From: Oceanihabitans gracilariae | Lineage (GTDB): Bacteria > Bacteroidota > Bacteroidia > Flavobacteriales > Flavobacteriaceae | Reading direction: 5' to 3' | DNA: 64,000 bases | NCBI RefSeq assembly: GCF_042684485.1 | Contig: NZ_JBHULM010000007.1 | Span: 310,001 to 374,000, forward strand | In this document: in pieces, positions 45,041-53,465 of the stretch | How positions within the stretch are numbered: position 1 is the first letter of the stretch | How the letters are laid out: every line of letters begins with the position of its first letter | Notes under the pieces: model-generated | The model's database searches: none | The model's input: only the letters and a program-made list of their open reading frames with translations | What the model was told of the DNA's origin: nothing | Position numbers and translations under genes: made by a program

Positions 45041-45385
45041 ATGAAAAGCGAAGCAATAATATTACGGAATCAACCGACTTTAAAGTTTCTATTTAACGAA
45101 AATAACTTTGAAATAATTAACAACGCTAACAAAAATGACAACGGAGTTTACTCATACGAATCATTAGACTCTGTTGAATTAAAAAAAGAGAGAACAAATT
45201 GGCTGATTTCGATTCTAAGTATCTTTATTGAATTCTTTACAACGAGTGGATTTGGAAGTTTTTATAAAGAGAAAAATCAATTAGATATAAAACATAAAAA
45301 AAAGCATTTGAGAATAATTTTGAGCGAATCGGATTTAACTCAAGCGGAATTAATTACTCAAAAACTAGAAACTGAACTGAAATAA
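45041..45385 (+). CDS. Orphan protein within a cassette-like unit
   Basis: A 114-residue protein (MKSEAIILRNQPTLKFLF). A strand-rich N-terminal part with VYSYESLDSVELKKER, a hydrophobic stretch (about 53-70, NWLISILSIFIEFFTTSG), then LDIKHKKKHLRIIL and a C-terminal helix (DLTQAELITQKLETEL). The order of strands ending in one helix is compatible with a PH-like domain, but this is a guess. Codon use (for example several CGA/CGG/GAG codons) looks less AT-biased than the neighbours. No function can be assigned. It is bracketed by the 10-bp inverted repeat. Confidence 0.7.
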   Translation: MKSEAIILRNQPTLKFLFNENNFEIINNANKNDNGVYSYESLDSVELKKERTNWLISILSIFIEFFTTSGFGSFYKEKNQLDIKHKKKHLRIILSESDLTQAELITQKLETELK

Positions 45386-45390
45386 AAACC

Positions 45391-45520
45391 TACACACAAC
45401 AACGTATATAAAAAATCGCTTATTTTAAGCTAAACAAAAGGTCGTTGCACGTTTGCTACGTCTGATTTTCCTTCGGAAAATCCTCGCACGCAAACACGCC
45501 ACTTTACATATACAAAACCA
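45391..45520 (+). repeat. Nested inverted repeat resembling an attC-type recombination site
   Basis: Three nested pairs fold on one strand: GTATAT (45404-45409) with ATATAC (45508-45513); GTTTGC (45451-45456) with GCAAAC (45490-45495); and GATTTTCC (45464-45471) with GGAAAATC (45475-45482) around a 3-nt loop. The left end is TACACACAACAACG. Imperfect nested hairpins of about 110 nt after an orphan ORF are typical of integron-type attC sites, and similar elements sit between hypothetical genes in other Flavobacteriaceae as I recall. The outer right end (CCATAAGT) has lost the match expected to GTTGTGTG, so this copy may be degenerate. Confidence 0.6.
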
Positions 45521-45529
45521 TAAGTAAAT

Positions 45530-46186
45530 ATGGAATATCATTATTATATTATTCAAAATGGCATATCTACTGACAAACAAGATTTAAAAACAGGTACATT
45601 TATAACTAAAATTCCAGTACAATTTCCTGTTTATTTTAATGATGGAGATGGTCCATATAAATCTTTACGAGCTCTTAAACGCTATTCTAAAATTTACCTA
45701 AAATTAAAAAGAACTAATACAACAAGAGCTCAACAAATAATTAAAGATAAACACATAAAGAAAGTAGAGGAAGTAATGGCTCTGCCTCATGGAACTGAAT
45801 TCAAAAAAGAGAGTGTTGATGCATTTACCCACGCTACTATTGGTAGAATTAGAAAAGGAGATGTTACAGGAATTCATTTTTTTAATCCAAAACGTGTAAA
45901 AATATTAGAATTAATAGAAACTAATCCTAAGACAGGTGTTTTCAGAGCAAGAATATCATTCCTAAATGTAAAAAACAATAACTGGATTGAGAAAAAATCA
46001 GCTAGTACTATATTTCCAAAAGATTGGAATCATGCCAAACTTTTGATGGAATGTAAACACGCCTTTGATAAAATAGAAAAGGAAAAACCATCTAATGGTA
46101 AAATAGAATCAACCACAAAATCAGGTATAAAAGTTAACTTTGTTTTTAGAGATGGTAACCTAAAATCTCTTTATCCAATATTATAA
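45530..46186 (+). CDS. EndoU-family nuclease (toxin-like) domain protein
   Basis: A 218-residue protein. Residues about 95-218 resemble the bacterial EndoU RNase domain (PF14436 type) seen at the ends of polymorphic toxins: AFTHATIGRI with H101, DVTGIHFFNPKRVKILEL with H116, NWIEKKSASTIFPKDWN, a helix (HAKLLMECKHAFDKIE), then the closing TKSGIKVNFVFRDGNLKSLYP. The N-terminal 90 residues are unassigned and basic; there is no signal peptide and no long delivery domain, unlike CdiA or Rhs toxins. It starts 16 bp after the attC-like element. I infer RNA cleavage from the family; activity is unproved. Confidence 0.72.
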   Translation: MEYHYYIIQNGISTDKQDLKTGTFITKIPVQFPVYFNDGDGPYKSLRALKRYSKIYLKLKRTNTTRAQQIIKDKHIKKVEEVMALPHGTEFKKESVDAFTHATIGRIRKGDVTGIHFFNPKRVKILELIETNPKTGVFRARISFLNVKNNNWIEKKSASTIFPKDWNHAKLLMECKHAFDKIEKEKPSNGKIESTTKSGIKVNFVFRDGNLKSLYPIL

Positions 46187-46333
46187 AATACCTGAAGGAA
46201 CTCCAGCACATATAATTAAAAACTAGCTCTAACCTAATTTCAAAAATCTTGTTGTATTTTCAATCTCTTTTTTTTCACTAAATTAGTTGCTTAACCACAC
46301 TGCTTTTCATTAACAAACACGCTATACTAGATT

Positions 46334-46831
46334 TTGAAAAAAACTTTAGCAATCCTATTCTTTCTAATTAGAATTCTTGTTTTAGGACAAGAAACCAAAA
46401 TTGCTGAAATTGATAAGCAATCAAAATTAATAGATACAGACACTACATTAGTAACTTCTAATTTTGACTTGACCAATGCTAGTAGATTAAAAATTTGGCA
46501 TAAAGAAAAACAAATCTTCAAAATAGTTCAAGAAAAGAATGTGGATTACGGAGAAATTAAATCGCAAATCTATTTATTAAAAAATAAGCCCATTAAAATA
46601 AAAGAGACGGAAAACACATATTTCTTTCTTACAGACTCTATTGCTAAAATAAAAGGATATAGTATAGATATAGAAGAAAATTTTAAAGCTGTTTCATACA
46701 TCATCCATTGGAATAAAAAACAAAGGGAATTAATTGTTTCTGGACAACCTAATGAAGAAAAAAATATTTCTTACAAATGGAGTAAATACCTAGCTATTAT
46801 AAAAAAAGCCGAAACGCTTATTAATGAATAA
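46334..46831 (+). CDS. Small exported protein of unknown function
   Basis: A 165-residue protein starting at TTG 46334 (MKKTLAILFFLIRILVLGQ), with a signal peptide cleaved after about residue 19. The mature part is strand-rich and lysine-rich, with LTDSIAKIKGYSIDIEEN and VSYIIHWNKKQRELIVSGQ. It could be an immunity partner of the EndoU protein only if that toxin acted outside the cytosol, so I do not propose that strongly. It is separated from the EndoU gene by 147 bp with no obvious gene or repeat. Confidence 0.65.
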   Translation: MKKTLAILFFLIRILVLGQETKIAEIDKQSKLIDTDTTLVTSNFDLTNASRLKIWHKEKQIFKIVQEKNVDYGEIKSQIYLLKNKPIKIKETENTYFFLTDSIAKIKGYSIDIEENFKAVSYIIHWNKKQRELIVSGQPNEEKNISYKWSKYLAIIKKAETLINE

Positions 46832-47070
46832 AAAACATAGCTAGCAACTATACTAAAATATTCTTGTAGGTGTGTTGTTAAAATCACCAACACATAAAAT
46901 TTAGAATTTATCTAGATTACTGTAAGGCAGTAATCTATAAATAAAATGTATATTTATAATAAATAAAGAGTTCTTGGTTTTTAGTAAAAACCCAAACCTG
47001 TTTTGTACCAAAACAAATCCTGAAACTACTTTAAAATTATTACATAAGTAACACCATTAAATAGAATACT
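46832..47070. promoter_or_regulatory. Intergenic region with a perfect 10-bp stem-loop
   Basis: This 239-bp gap before terC has TAGATTACTG (46913-46922) and CAGTAATCTA (46928-46937), an exact stem with a 5-nt loop, without a following T-run. TGTGTTG and CAACACA (about 46871-46894) form a second inverted pair. The terC promoter must lie downstream of these. A weak terminator for the exported-protein gene or an operator are both possible. Confidence 0.45.
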
Positions 47071-47856
47071 ATGTTAGACTTTCTACTTTCAAGTGATGCC
47101 ATTTTTGCACTACTTACTTTAACTTTTTTAGAAATTATTTTAGGTATAGATAATATTGTATTTATATCTATTGCTGCAAACAAACTACCAGAAAACCAAC
47201 GTAGCAAAGCAACAAACATTGGTTTAATACTTGCTATGGTACAACGTATAGTACTACTGTTTTTTGTTTCTTTTTTAGTAGGCTTAAGTCAGCCCTTTTT
47301 TAATTTTGAAAGTTCTTGGTTGCAAATTGCAGTAAGTTGGCAAAGCATTATATTATTTGCTGGAGGTTTGTTTTTAATTTATAAAAGTACTTCAGAAATT
47401 AGAGAAAAAGTAGAAACGCCAGATCATGATGAAAATGAAATTAAAAGCAAAAAAATTACTTCGTTGTCACAAGCCATTGTACAAATTGTAATTATCGATT
47501 TTATTTTTTCAATAGATTCTATCTTAACTGCTGTTGGTATGACCAATGGTTTGCATGAAAACCATTTTTATAATCTTATTTTAATGATTATAGCTGTTGT
47601 AATTTCTATTGGTATCATGATTGGATTTGCAAATCCTATACGTAAGTTTATAGATGCACACCCAAGTATGCAAGTATTAGGCTTGGCTTTTTTAATTTTA
47701 ATTGGTTTTATGCTAATTACAGAAGCTGCTCACCTATCACACACCAATATATTCGGAAAAACGGTTGGCGCAATACCTAAAGGATATTTGTATTTTGCTA
47801 TTGCTTTTTCTTTAATGGTAGAGTTTATTAACTACAGAATCACTAAAAAGAAATAA
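47071..47856 (+). CDS. TerC family membrane protein
   Basis: A 261-residue membrane protein with about seven helices. TerC signatures: FLEIILGIDNIVFISIAANKL and IDFIFSIDSILTAVGMTNG, whose paired acidic residues in membrane segments suggest metal or cation binding. Proteins of this family have been linked to manganese export and to metallation of exported enzymes. It stands alone on the plus strand, convergent with parC. Confidence 0.92.
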   Translation: MLDFLLSSDAIFALLTLTFLEIILGIDNIVFISIAANKLPENQRSKATNIGLILAMVQRIVLLFFVSFLVGLSQPFFNFESSWLQIAVSWQSIILFAGGLFLIYKSTSEIREKVETPDHDENEIKSKKITSLSQAIVQIVIIDFIFSIDSILTAVGMTNGLHENHFYNLILMIIAVVISIGIMIGFANPIRKFIDAHPSMQVLGLAFLILIGFMLITEAAHLSHTNIFGKTVGAIPKGYLYFAIAFSLMVEFINYRITKKK

Positions 47857-47908
47857 AACGTGTTTGTATATAATTTGTTACGTGGTTAAACAAATAAAAA
47901 CCGAATAG

Positions 47909-47927
47909 AAAATCTGATAAGATTTTT
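47909..47927. terminator. Weak terminator-like hairpin between terC and parC
   Basis: AAAATC (47909-47914) and GATTTT (47921-47926) form a short stem with a 6-nt loop and a T at the end. The stem is weak and AT-rich; it is offered only as a candidate for the convergent terC/parC pair. Confidence 0.3.
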
Positions 47928-48025
47928 GCAAGTAGGCTATAACCAAGCATTAAATGATATACAGTGTTGGCAAATTGTTTTTATTCTTCTAGAGCAAAAA
48001 TCCACTTTTCGATTGTCACTAAAGA

Positions 48026-50875
48026 TTAAAATAAGGTAATTTGTCCTTCGTCATCTATAGGGAAATCAGAATCATCATCTTCCTTTTTATTTTCTACTTC
48101 TTTTTTAGCGCTAGTTTCAGGTTTTGAAGCTTTTTCTTTAGCTTCTTTACCTTCTGTTTTCTTGGTTTCTTCCTTGGCTGCTTTCTTGACTACTTTCTTA
48201 GTTTCGTTTTTAGCTTCTTCGGTTTTAGCCTCTACTTTTTTATCTTCAACTGGCTTAGCTTCTTTTTTAGCAGGTGTTTCTTCTTTAGTAGTTTTTGTTA
48301 CTTCTTGAGAAACATTTTCTTCTTCTACTACTTCCATTTCATCTGCAGGAGTTTCCTCAGGAGCTTCATAAGGCAAAGGGTCTAGCAAACTTATTTGTTT
48401 AACTTTATCTTTTGTTAATTGGTTTCCTAGTGCAGTAATACCTTTAATAGCAATAAATTCTTCTAAATTAACTACTAAATTGTCTTTTCTATCTTTTCCT
48501 CTTTCTTTAGTAAACTCTACTTCTGCCATTGGTTTCCAGTCTGTAGAAACAATTTCTAACTGTGATTTTGCATGGTCTGAAATAAAACTTTCTTCTTTTC
48601 CTTCGGTTTCAATAACAAAACGTTTTACATAGTAACGCTCTTTGTCTCCATCATAATAAATGGCAGAAATTGGTTTTTTAGGCAACCATTTTTCTAGCAC
48701 AATCATGTCTTCATCAAAATGTGCTGTAATTTCAGGAAGTATGGTTTTTACTGTACCAGATTGTGTAATTACAAGAAGTCTATCTTCTCCTCTAAACTCG
48801 CCAATTAGTTCTCCTCTACCATCTACATTTAATCGTTGTACAGTATCATCAAACCAAATTTTACGTGGTTTTAAGGTAGAAACTCCTTTTTCTTTTAATT
48901 CTACTCTTTTAATAGCATATTTGGTAACTATGTTTCCTTTAGATGCACGTCCTTTTATTAATACATCGGAAAAATCTAAGTCCCATTTTAGTTTTTTAAT
49001 ACTTCCTACTTGACGTAATAAAATAGTAACTACTTCTGCTTCTCCGTTTGGGTTTGCAGAAAAATACCAAAGTTGCGATCCTTTATTTCCGTTAGTTAAA
49101 TCGTATTCTCTATCTCTAGTCATACTAGTAACAGCAAATCGTTTTACATAAGAAGGACCAGATTTTCCATCACGATAAATCAAGTTATAAATGGTACGCT
49201 TGTCTTTCTTTTTAAAGATTGCTACATGAATAATATCTTTACCAATAAAGGTTTTGCTGTCTACTTTTGTTACCATCATTTTACCAGATTTGGTAAAAAC
49301 AATAATATCATCAATATCACTACAATCACACACATATTCATCTCTACGTAAAGAGGTACCAATAAAACCTTCTTCTCTATTTACATACAATTTAGTGTTA
49401 CGAATAACCACTTTTGTAGCATCTACATCATCAAATACTCTAATTTCGGTTTTACGCTCTCTACCTTCGCCATAATCCTTTTTTAATCTTGTAAAATAGG
49501 CAATTGCGTAATCTATAAGGTTTGCTAAATGGTGTTTTATTTCTGCTATTTCTGCTTCTAAAGCATCAATTTTTTGCTGTGCTTTATCAATATCAAATTT
49601 AGAAATACGTTTGATTCGAATTTCTGTTAAACGTGTAATATCATCAACTGTAACTTCACGTTTTAAATGTTTTATATGTGGCTGAAGTCCTTTATCAATG
49701 GCTTGTATTACACCATCCCAAGTTTCTTCTTCTTCAATATCACGATAGATTCTGTTTTCAATAAAAATACGTTCTAATGAAGCAAAATGCCATTGTTCTT
49801 GAAACTCGCCAAGTTTAATTTCTAATTCCTGCTTTAACAGTTGTACTGTATTATCTGTACTACGACGTAACATTTCGGTTACACCAACAAAATAAGGCTT
49901 GTTGTTTTCAATAACACAACCTAAAGGCGAAATAGATATTTCACAATTTGTAAATGCGTACAGTGCATCAATAGTTTTATCTGGCGAGATACCTCCTGGT
50001 AAATGCACTAAAATTTCTACTTCTGCAGCAGTATTATCTTCAATTTTTTTAATTTTTATTTTTCCTTTGTCATTGGCTTTTAAAATAGAATCTATTAAAG
50101 AAGACGTATTTGTACCATAAGGAATTTCTGTAATTACAAGAGTATTTTTATCGTACTGCGAAATTTTAGCGCGAACACGAACTTTTCCTCCTCTTAAACC
50201 ATCATTATAGTTGGTAATATCTGCAATTCCTGCGGTAGGAAAATCAGGAAGAATAGTAAATCTTTTTCCTTGTAAATGTTTTATAGAAGCATCAATAAGC
50301 TCTATAAAATTGTGTGGTAATATTTTTGTAGATAAACCAACAGCAATACCTTCTCCTCCTTGTGCTAAAAGCAACGGAAACATAACAGGAAGGTTTACTG
50401 GTTCTTTGCGTCTACCATCATAAGAAGCTTGCCATTCTGTTATTTTAGGATTATAAACAACATCTAGCCCGAATTTAGAAATACGTGCTTCAATATATCT
50501 TGATGCTGCAGCTCTGTCACCTGTTAAGATATTTCCCCAGTTTCCTTGTGTGTCTATTAGTAAATCTTTTTGACCAATTTGCACCATAGCATCTGCAATA
50601 CTAGCGTCACCATGCGGATGGTATTGCATGGTATGCCCAACAATGTTTGCTACTTTATTGTAGCGACCATCATCAAGATCTTTCATAGAATGCATGATTC
50701 TGCGTTGTACAGGTTTAAAACCATCTTCAATAGCAGGAACAGCACGCTCTAAAATTACATAAGATGCGTAATCTAAAAACCACTCTTTGTACATTCCTGT
50801 AACTCTAGTAATGGTTTCTTGAGGTTCTAAATTCTCATTTTGTTCATTTACCAAATCATCATTTTCTTCTATCAT
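48026..50875 (-). CDS. parC: DNA topoisomerase IV subunit A
   Basis: A 949-residue type IIA topoisomerase A subunit. The breakage-reunion domain has the catalytic tyrosine Y127 in AASRYIEARISKFG and the upstream DGFKPVQRRIMHSM and HPHGDASIADAMV motifs. The C-terminal beta-pinwheel domain has segments such as GKMMVTKVDSKTFIG. A tail of about 90 residues (from about 855) is rich in Lys, Glu and Ala, and the protein ends with an acidic DDDSDFPIDDEGQITLF. With ParE it unlinks daughter chromosomes. Its start overlaps the stop of the membrane-protein gene by four bases (ATGA). Confidence 0.94.
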   Translation of the reverse strand: MIEENDDLVNEQNENLEPQETITRVTGMYKEWFLDYASYVILERAVPAIEDGFKPVQRRIMHSMKDLDDGRYNKVANIVGHTMQYHPHGDASIADAMVQIGQKDLLIDTQGNWGNILTGDRAAASRYIEARISKFGLDVVYNPKITEWQASYDGRRKEPVNLPVMFPLLLAQGGEGIAVGLSTKILPHNFIELIDASIKHLQGKRFTILPDFPTAGIADITNYNDGLRGGKVRVRAKISQYDKNTLVITEIPYGTNTSSLIDSILKANDKGKIKIKKIEDNTAAEVEILVHLPGGISPDKTIDALYAFTNCEISISPLGCVIENNKPYFVGVTEMLRRSTDNTVQLLKQELEIKLGEFQEQWHFASLERIFIENRIYRDIEEEETWDGVIQAIDKGLQPHIKHLKREVTVDDITRLTEIRIKRISKFDIDKAQQKIDALEAEIAEIKHHLANLIDYAIAYFTRLKKDYGEGRERKTEIRVFDDVDATKVVIRNTKLYVNREEGFIGTSLRRDEYVCDCSDIDDIIVFTKSGKMMVTKVDSKTFIGKDIIHVAIFKKKDKRTIYNLIYRDGKSGPSYVKRFAVTSMTRDREYDLTNGNKGSQLWYFSANPNGEAEVVTILLRQVGSIKKLKWDLDFSDVLIKGRASKGNIVTKYAIKRVELKEKGVSTLKPRKIWFDDTVQRLNVDGRGELIGEFRGEDRLLVITQSGTVKTILPEITAHFDEDMIVLEKWLPKKPISAIYYDGDKERYYVKRFVIETEGKEESFISDHAKSQLEIVSTDWKPMAEVEFTKERGKDRKDNLVVNLEEFIAIKGITALGNQLTKDKVKQISLLDPLPYEAPEETPADEMEVVEEENVSQEVTKTTKEETPAKKEAKPVEDKKVEAKTEEAKNETKKVVKKAAKEETKKTEGKEAKEKASKPETSAKKEVENKKEDDDSDFPIDDEGQITLF

Positions 50876-51357
50876 GAAGTCGCTAGGTTTCTATTGTTCT
50901 TAATCATTTTATTTAAAGACTGCTTAATGTATTTTCTTTTCTTTTTAGAAACTAAAGTAACATTAAACCGTTCTTTTCTAGAGGCACCACTTTTATCTTG
51001 AATTAGTAACACTAAACTGGTGTACACAAAGTATTTATTATATTTAAAGCCTTTTAAATCTTCTTTTTTAAACTCTACAGAATGCTCTCTGTAGTTAAAT
51101 CTATCTGACAGCAACAAGCCTTTATTGGTAATAACCACCATCATACCATCACTATCATATTCAAAATATTTTGCAATAAAATGAACGATAAAAAAAAGGA
51201 TGGCAAAGCTAATTGTTATAATAAAAAACACAACTAAAGGATCATTACTTATAGGACTAAACATTCTAAACATTACTGCAGAAACAATTGCTAATACTAT
51301 AAGTATAAAATATACAGATATAATTAAATTTTTTACTTTAATATTGTTTGTTCTCAT
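50872..51357 (-). CDS. PH-like membrane protein between parE and parC
   Basis: A 161-residue protein with two N-terminal membrane helices (about 10-30, LIISVYFILIVLAIVSAVMF, and 40-60, VVFFIITISFAILFFIVHFI) and a cytosolic strand-rich part (YDSDGMMVVITNKGLLLSD, YREHSVEFKKEDLKGFKYN) that looks like a bacterial PH-type domain followed by a basic helix. Its stop overlaps the parC start and it lies 74 bp after parE, so the three are likely co-transcribed. The reason for its position in the topoisomerase IV operon is unknown. Confidence 0.75.
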   Translation of the reverse strand: MRTNNIKVKNLIISVYFILIVLAIVSAVMFRMFSPISNDPLVVFFIITISFAILFFIVHFIAKYFEYDSDGMMVVITNKGLLLSDRFNYREHSVEFKKEDLKGFKYNKYFVYTSLVLLIQDKSGASRKERFNVTLVSKKKRKYIKQSLNKMIKNNRNLATS

Positions 51358-51431
51358 GTAATGAACTTTACTATTTAATATAAAATGATACTAAATTTAA
51401 CAGTTAGCTTTTTATTAAATGCTTAAATTAT

Positions 51432-53291
51432 TTACTTATTATCTTCAATAATATCTAATTCTACTTTAAGATTATCTATAATAAACTCTTGTCTTGTAGG
51501 TGTGTTTTTTCCCATATAAAAACTCAGTAATTCTTCAATAGACATATCTTTATCTAGCATGATTGGGTCTAAACGAATATCTTCACCAATAAAATGCACA
51601 AATTCATCCGGTGAGATTTCACCAAGTCCTTTAAATCGAGTAATTTCTGGTTTAGGTTTTAGTTTTTCTATTGCGTTAATTCTTTCTTCTTCAGAATAAC
51701 AATAAATGGTTTCTTTTTTATTACGCACTCTAAAAAGTGGTGTTTGTAAAATATACAAATGCCCTTCTTTTATAATTTCTGGGAAAAATTGTAAAAAGAA
51801 CGTTATTAATAATAAACGAATGTGCATACCATCTACATCGGCATCTGTTGCTATTACAATATTGTTATAACGAAGGTCTTCAATACTTTCTTCAATATTT
51901 AATGCTGCTTGCAGTAGGTTAAACTCTTCGTTTTCGTAAACAATTTTCTTAGTTAAACCATAGCAGTTTAAAGGTTTTCCTTTTAAACTAAAAACGGCTT
52001 GTGTATTTACATCACGTGATTTAGTTATACTACCAGATGCAGAATCTCCCTCTGTAATAAACAGGGTAGTTTCTAGGTTTCTTTCGTTTTTTGTATCTCC
52101 AAAATGCACTCTACAATCGCGTAGTTTTTTGTTGTGTAAATTGGCTTTTTTAGCTCTATCTTTTGCTAGTTTACGTATACCTGAAAGCTCTTTACGCTCG
52201 CGTTCTGCTTGTAATATTTTACGCTGAATACTTTCTGCTACATCTGTATTTTTATGTAAAAAGTTATCTAGATAGGTTTTTAAAAAGTCATTAACGTAGG
52301 TTCTTACTGTAGGTAATTCTCCTCCCATATCTGTAGAACCCAACTTGGTTTTTGTCTGACTTTCAAAAACAGGTTCCATTACTTTAATAGCAATGGCAGA
52401 GGCTACAGATTTACGTATATCTGAAGCTTCGTAGTTTTTACCAAAATATTCTCTAATGGTTCTTACAAGTGCTTCTCTAAATGCAGCTAGATGCGTACCT
52501 CCTTGTGTGGTGTTTTGTCCGTTAACAAAAGAATGGTATTGTTCGCTATATTGTGTTTTACTATGTGTTAATGCTATTTCTATATCATCACCACGTAAAT
52601 GAATTATTGGGTAAGCTCTGTCGCTTTCGCTAATATTTTCAGATAATAAATCTTTTAAACCGTTTTCACTGTAGAATTTTTCACCATTAAAGACAATGGT
52701 TAATCCTGGATTTAAATACACATAGTATTTAAGCATTTTTTCTACATACTCATTACGGTATTTATAATTTTTAAAAATTATTTCATCAGGAACAAAGGAT
52801 ACTTTAGTACCTTTTCTTCTAGAGGTACTTTCTAGTAATTCTTGATTGATAAGGTTACCTTGTTCAAATTCCGCAGAAGCGCTTTTATTATCTCTTGTAG
52901 ACTCTACTCTAAAAAAGGAAGACAAAGCATTTACCGCTTTGGTACCAACACCATTTAAACCAACAGATTTCTTAAATGCTTTAGAGTCATATTTTCCTCC
53001 TGTATTCATTTTAGAAACTACATCTACCACTTTACCTAAAGGAATACCACGACCATAATCACGTACTATCACTTTATTACCATGTATAGAGATTTCAATG
53101 GTTTTACCAGCTCCCATAACATACTCATCAATAGAGTTGTCCAGAACTTCTTTTAAAAGAATATAAATTCCGTCATCTGCAGAAGAACCATCACCTAGCT
53201 TACCAATATACATTCCTGGTCGCATACGTATATGCTCTTTCCAGTCTAGTGAACGTATATTATCTTCGGTATATTTGGTTTCTTGAGACAT
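51432..53291 (-). CDS. parE: DNA topoisomerase IV subunit B
   Basis: A 619-residue GHKL ATPase subunit. The ATP site has EVLDNSIDEYVMG (about 48-60), DYGRGIPLG and GLNGVGTKAVNALSS; the TOPRIM domain has LFITEGDSASGSI and ATDADVDGMHIRLLL, giving the metal-binding E and DxD residues. The length and the pairing with a ParC-like subunit fit topoisomerase IV rather than gyrase, whose B subunit in Bacteroidota is of similar size; the distinction rests on the neighbouring parC-like gene. Confidence 0.92.
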   Translation of the reverse strand: MSQETKYTEDNIRSLDWKEHIRMRPGMYIGKLGDGSSADDGIYILLKEVLDNSIDEYVMGAGKTIEISIHGNKVIVRDYGRGIPLGKVVDVVSKMNTGGKYDSKAFKKSVGLNGVGTKAVNALSSFFRVESTRDNKSASAEFEQGNLINQELLESTSRRKGTKVSFVPDEIIFKNYKYRNEYVEKMLKYYVYLNPGLTIVFNGEKFYSENGLKDLLSENISESDRAYPIIHLRGDDIEIALTHSKTQYSEQYHSFVNGQNTTQGGTHLAAFREALVRTIREYFGKNYEASDIRKSVASAIAIKVMEPVFESQTKTKLGSTDMGGELPTVRTYVNDFLKTYLDNFLHKNTDVAESIQRKILQAERERKELSGIRKLAKDRAKKANLHNKKLRDCRVHFGDTKNERNLETTLFITEGDSASGSITKSRDVNTQAVFSLKGKPLNCYGLTKKIVYENEEFNLLQAALNIEESIEDLRYNNIVIATDADVDGMHIRLLLITFFLQFFPEIIKEGHLYILQTPLFRVRNKKETIYCYSEEERINAIEKLKPKPEITRFKGLGEISPDEFVHFIGEDIRLDPIMLDKDMSIEELLSFYMGKNTPTRQEFIIDNLKVELDIIEDNK

Positions 53292-53377
53292 AATTAAATA
53301 AAAAAATAGGATAAGTGGCTAATATAACATTTCGCTTTAAAAAATAAAATACTGAATGCACAAAGTAATTAACAATA

Positions 53378-53409
53378 AAAAGCCAATGTTGTTGAGAACA
53401 TTGGCTTTA
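53378..53409 (-). terminator. Rho-independent terminator of ychF
   Basis: AGCCAATGTT (53381-53390) and AACATTGGCT (53397-53406) form an exact 10-bp stem with a 6-nt loop. On the minus strand it is followed by TTTTTATT. It lies downstream of the ychF stop and upstream of parE. Confidence 0.88.
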
Positions 53410-53465
53410 AATATATGTATTGAAAAATGTATTCTACAAATAGTAGGTATATAAATTTTAAATTT

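Noticed and set aside
48026..53291. Reading parC and parE as gyrA and gyrB
   Set aside because: The two genes are adjacent, whereas gyrA and gyrB are commonly separate in this group, and the C-terminal tail and the 949-residue length fit the ParC-like subunit better. A tree would decide.
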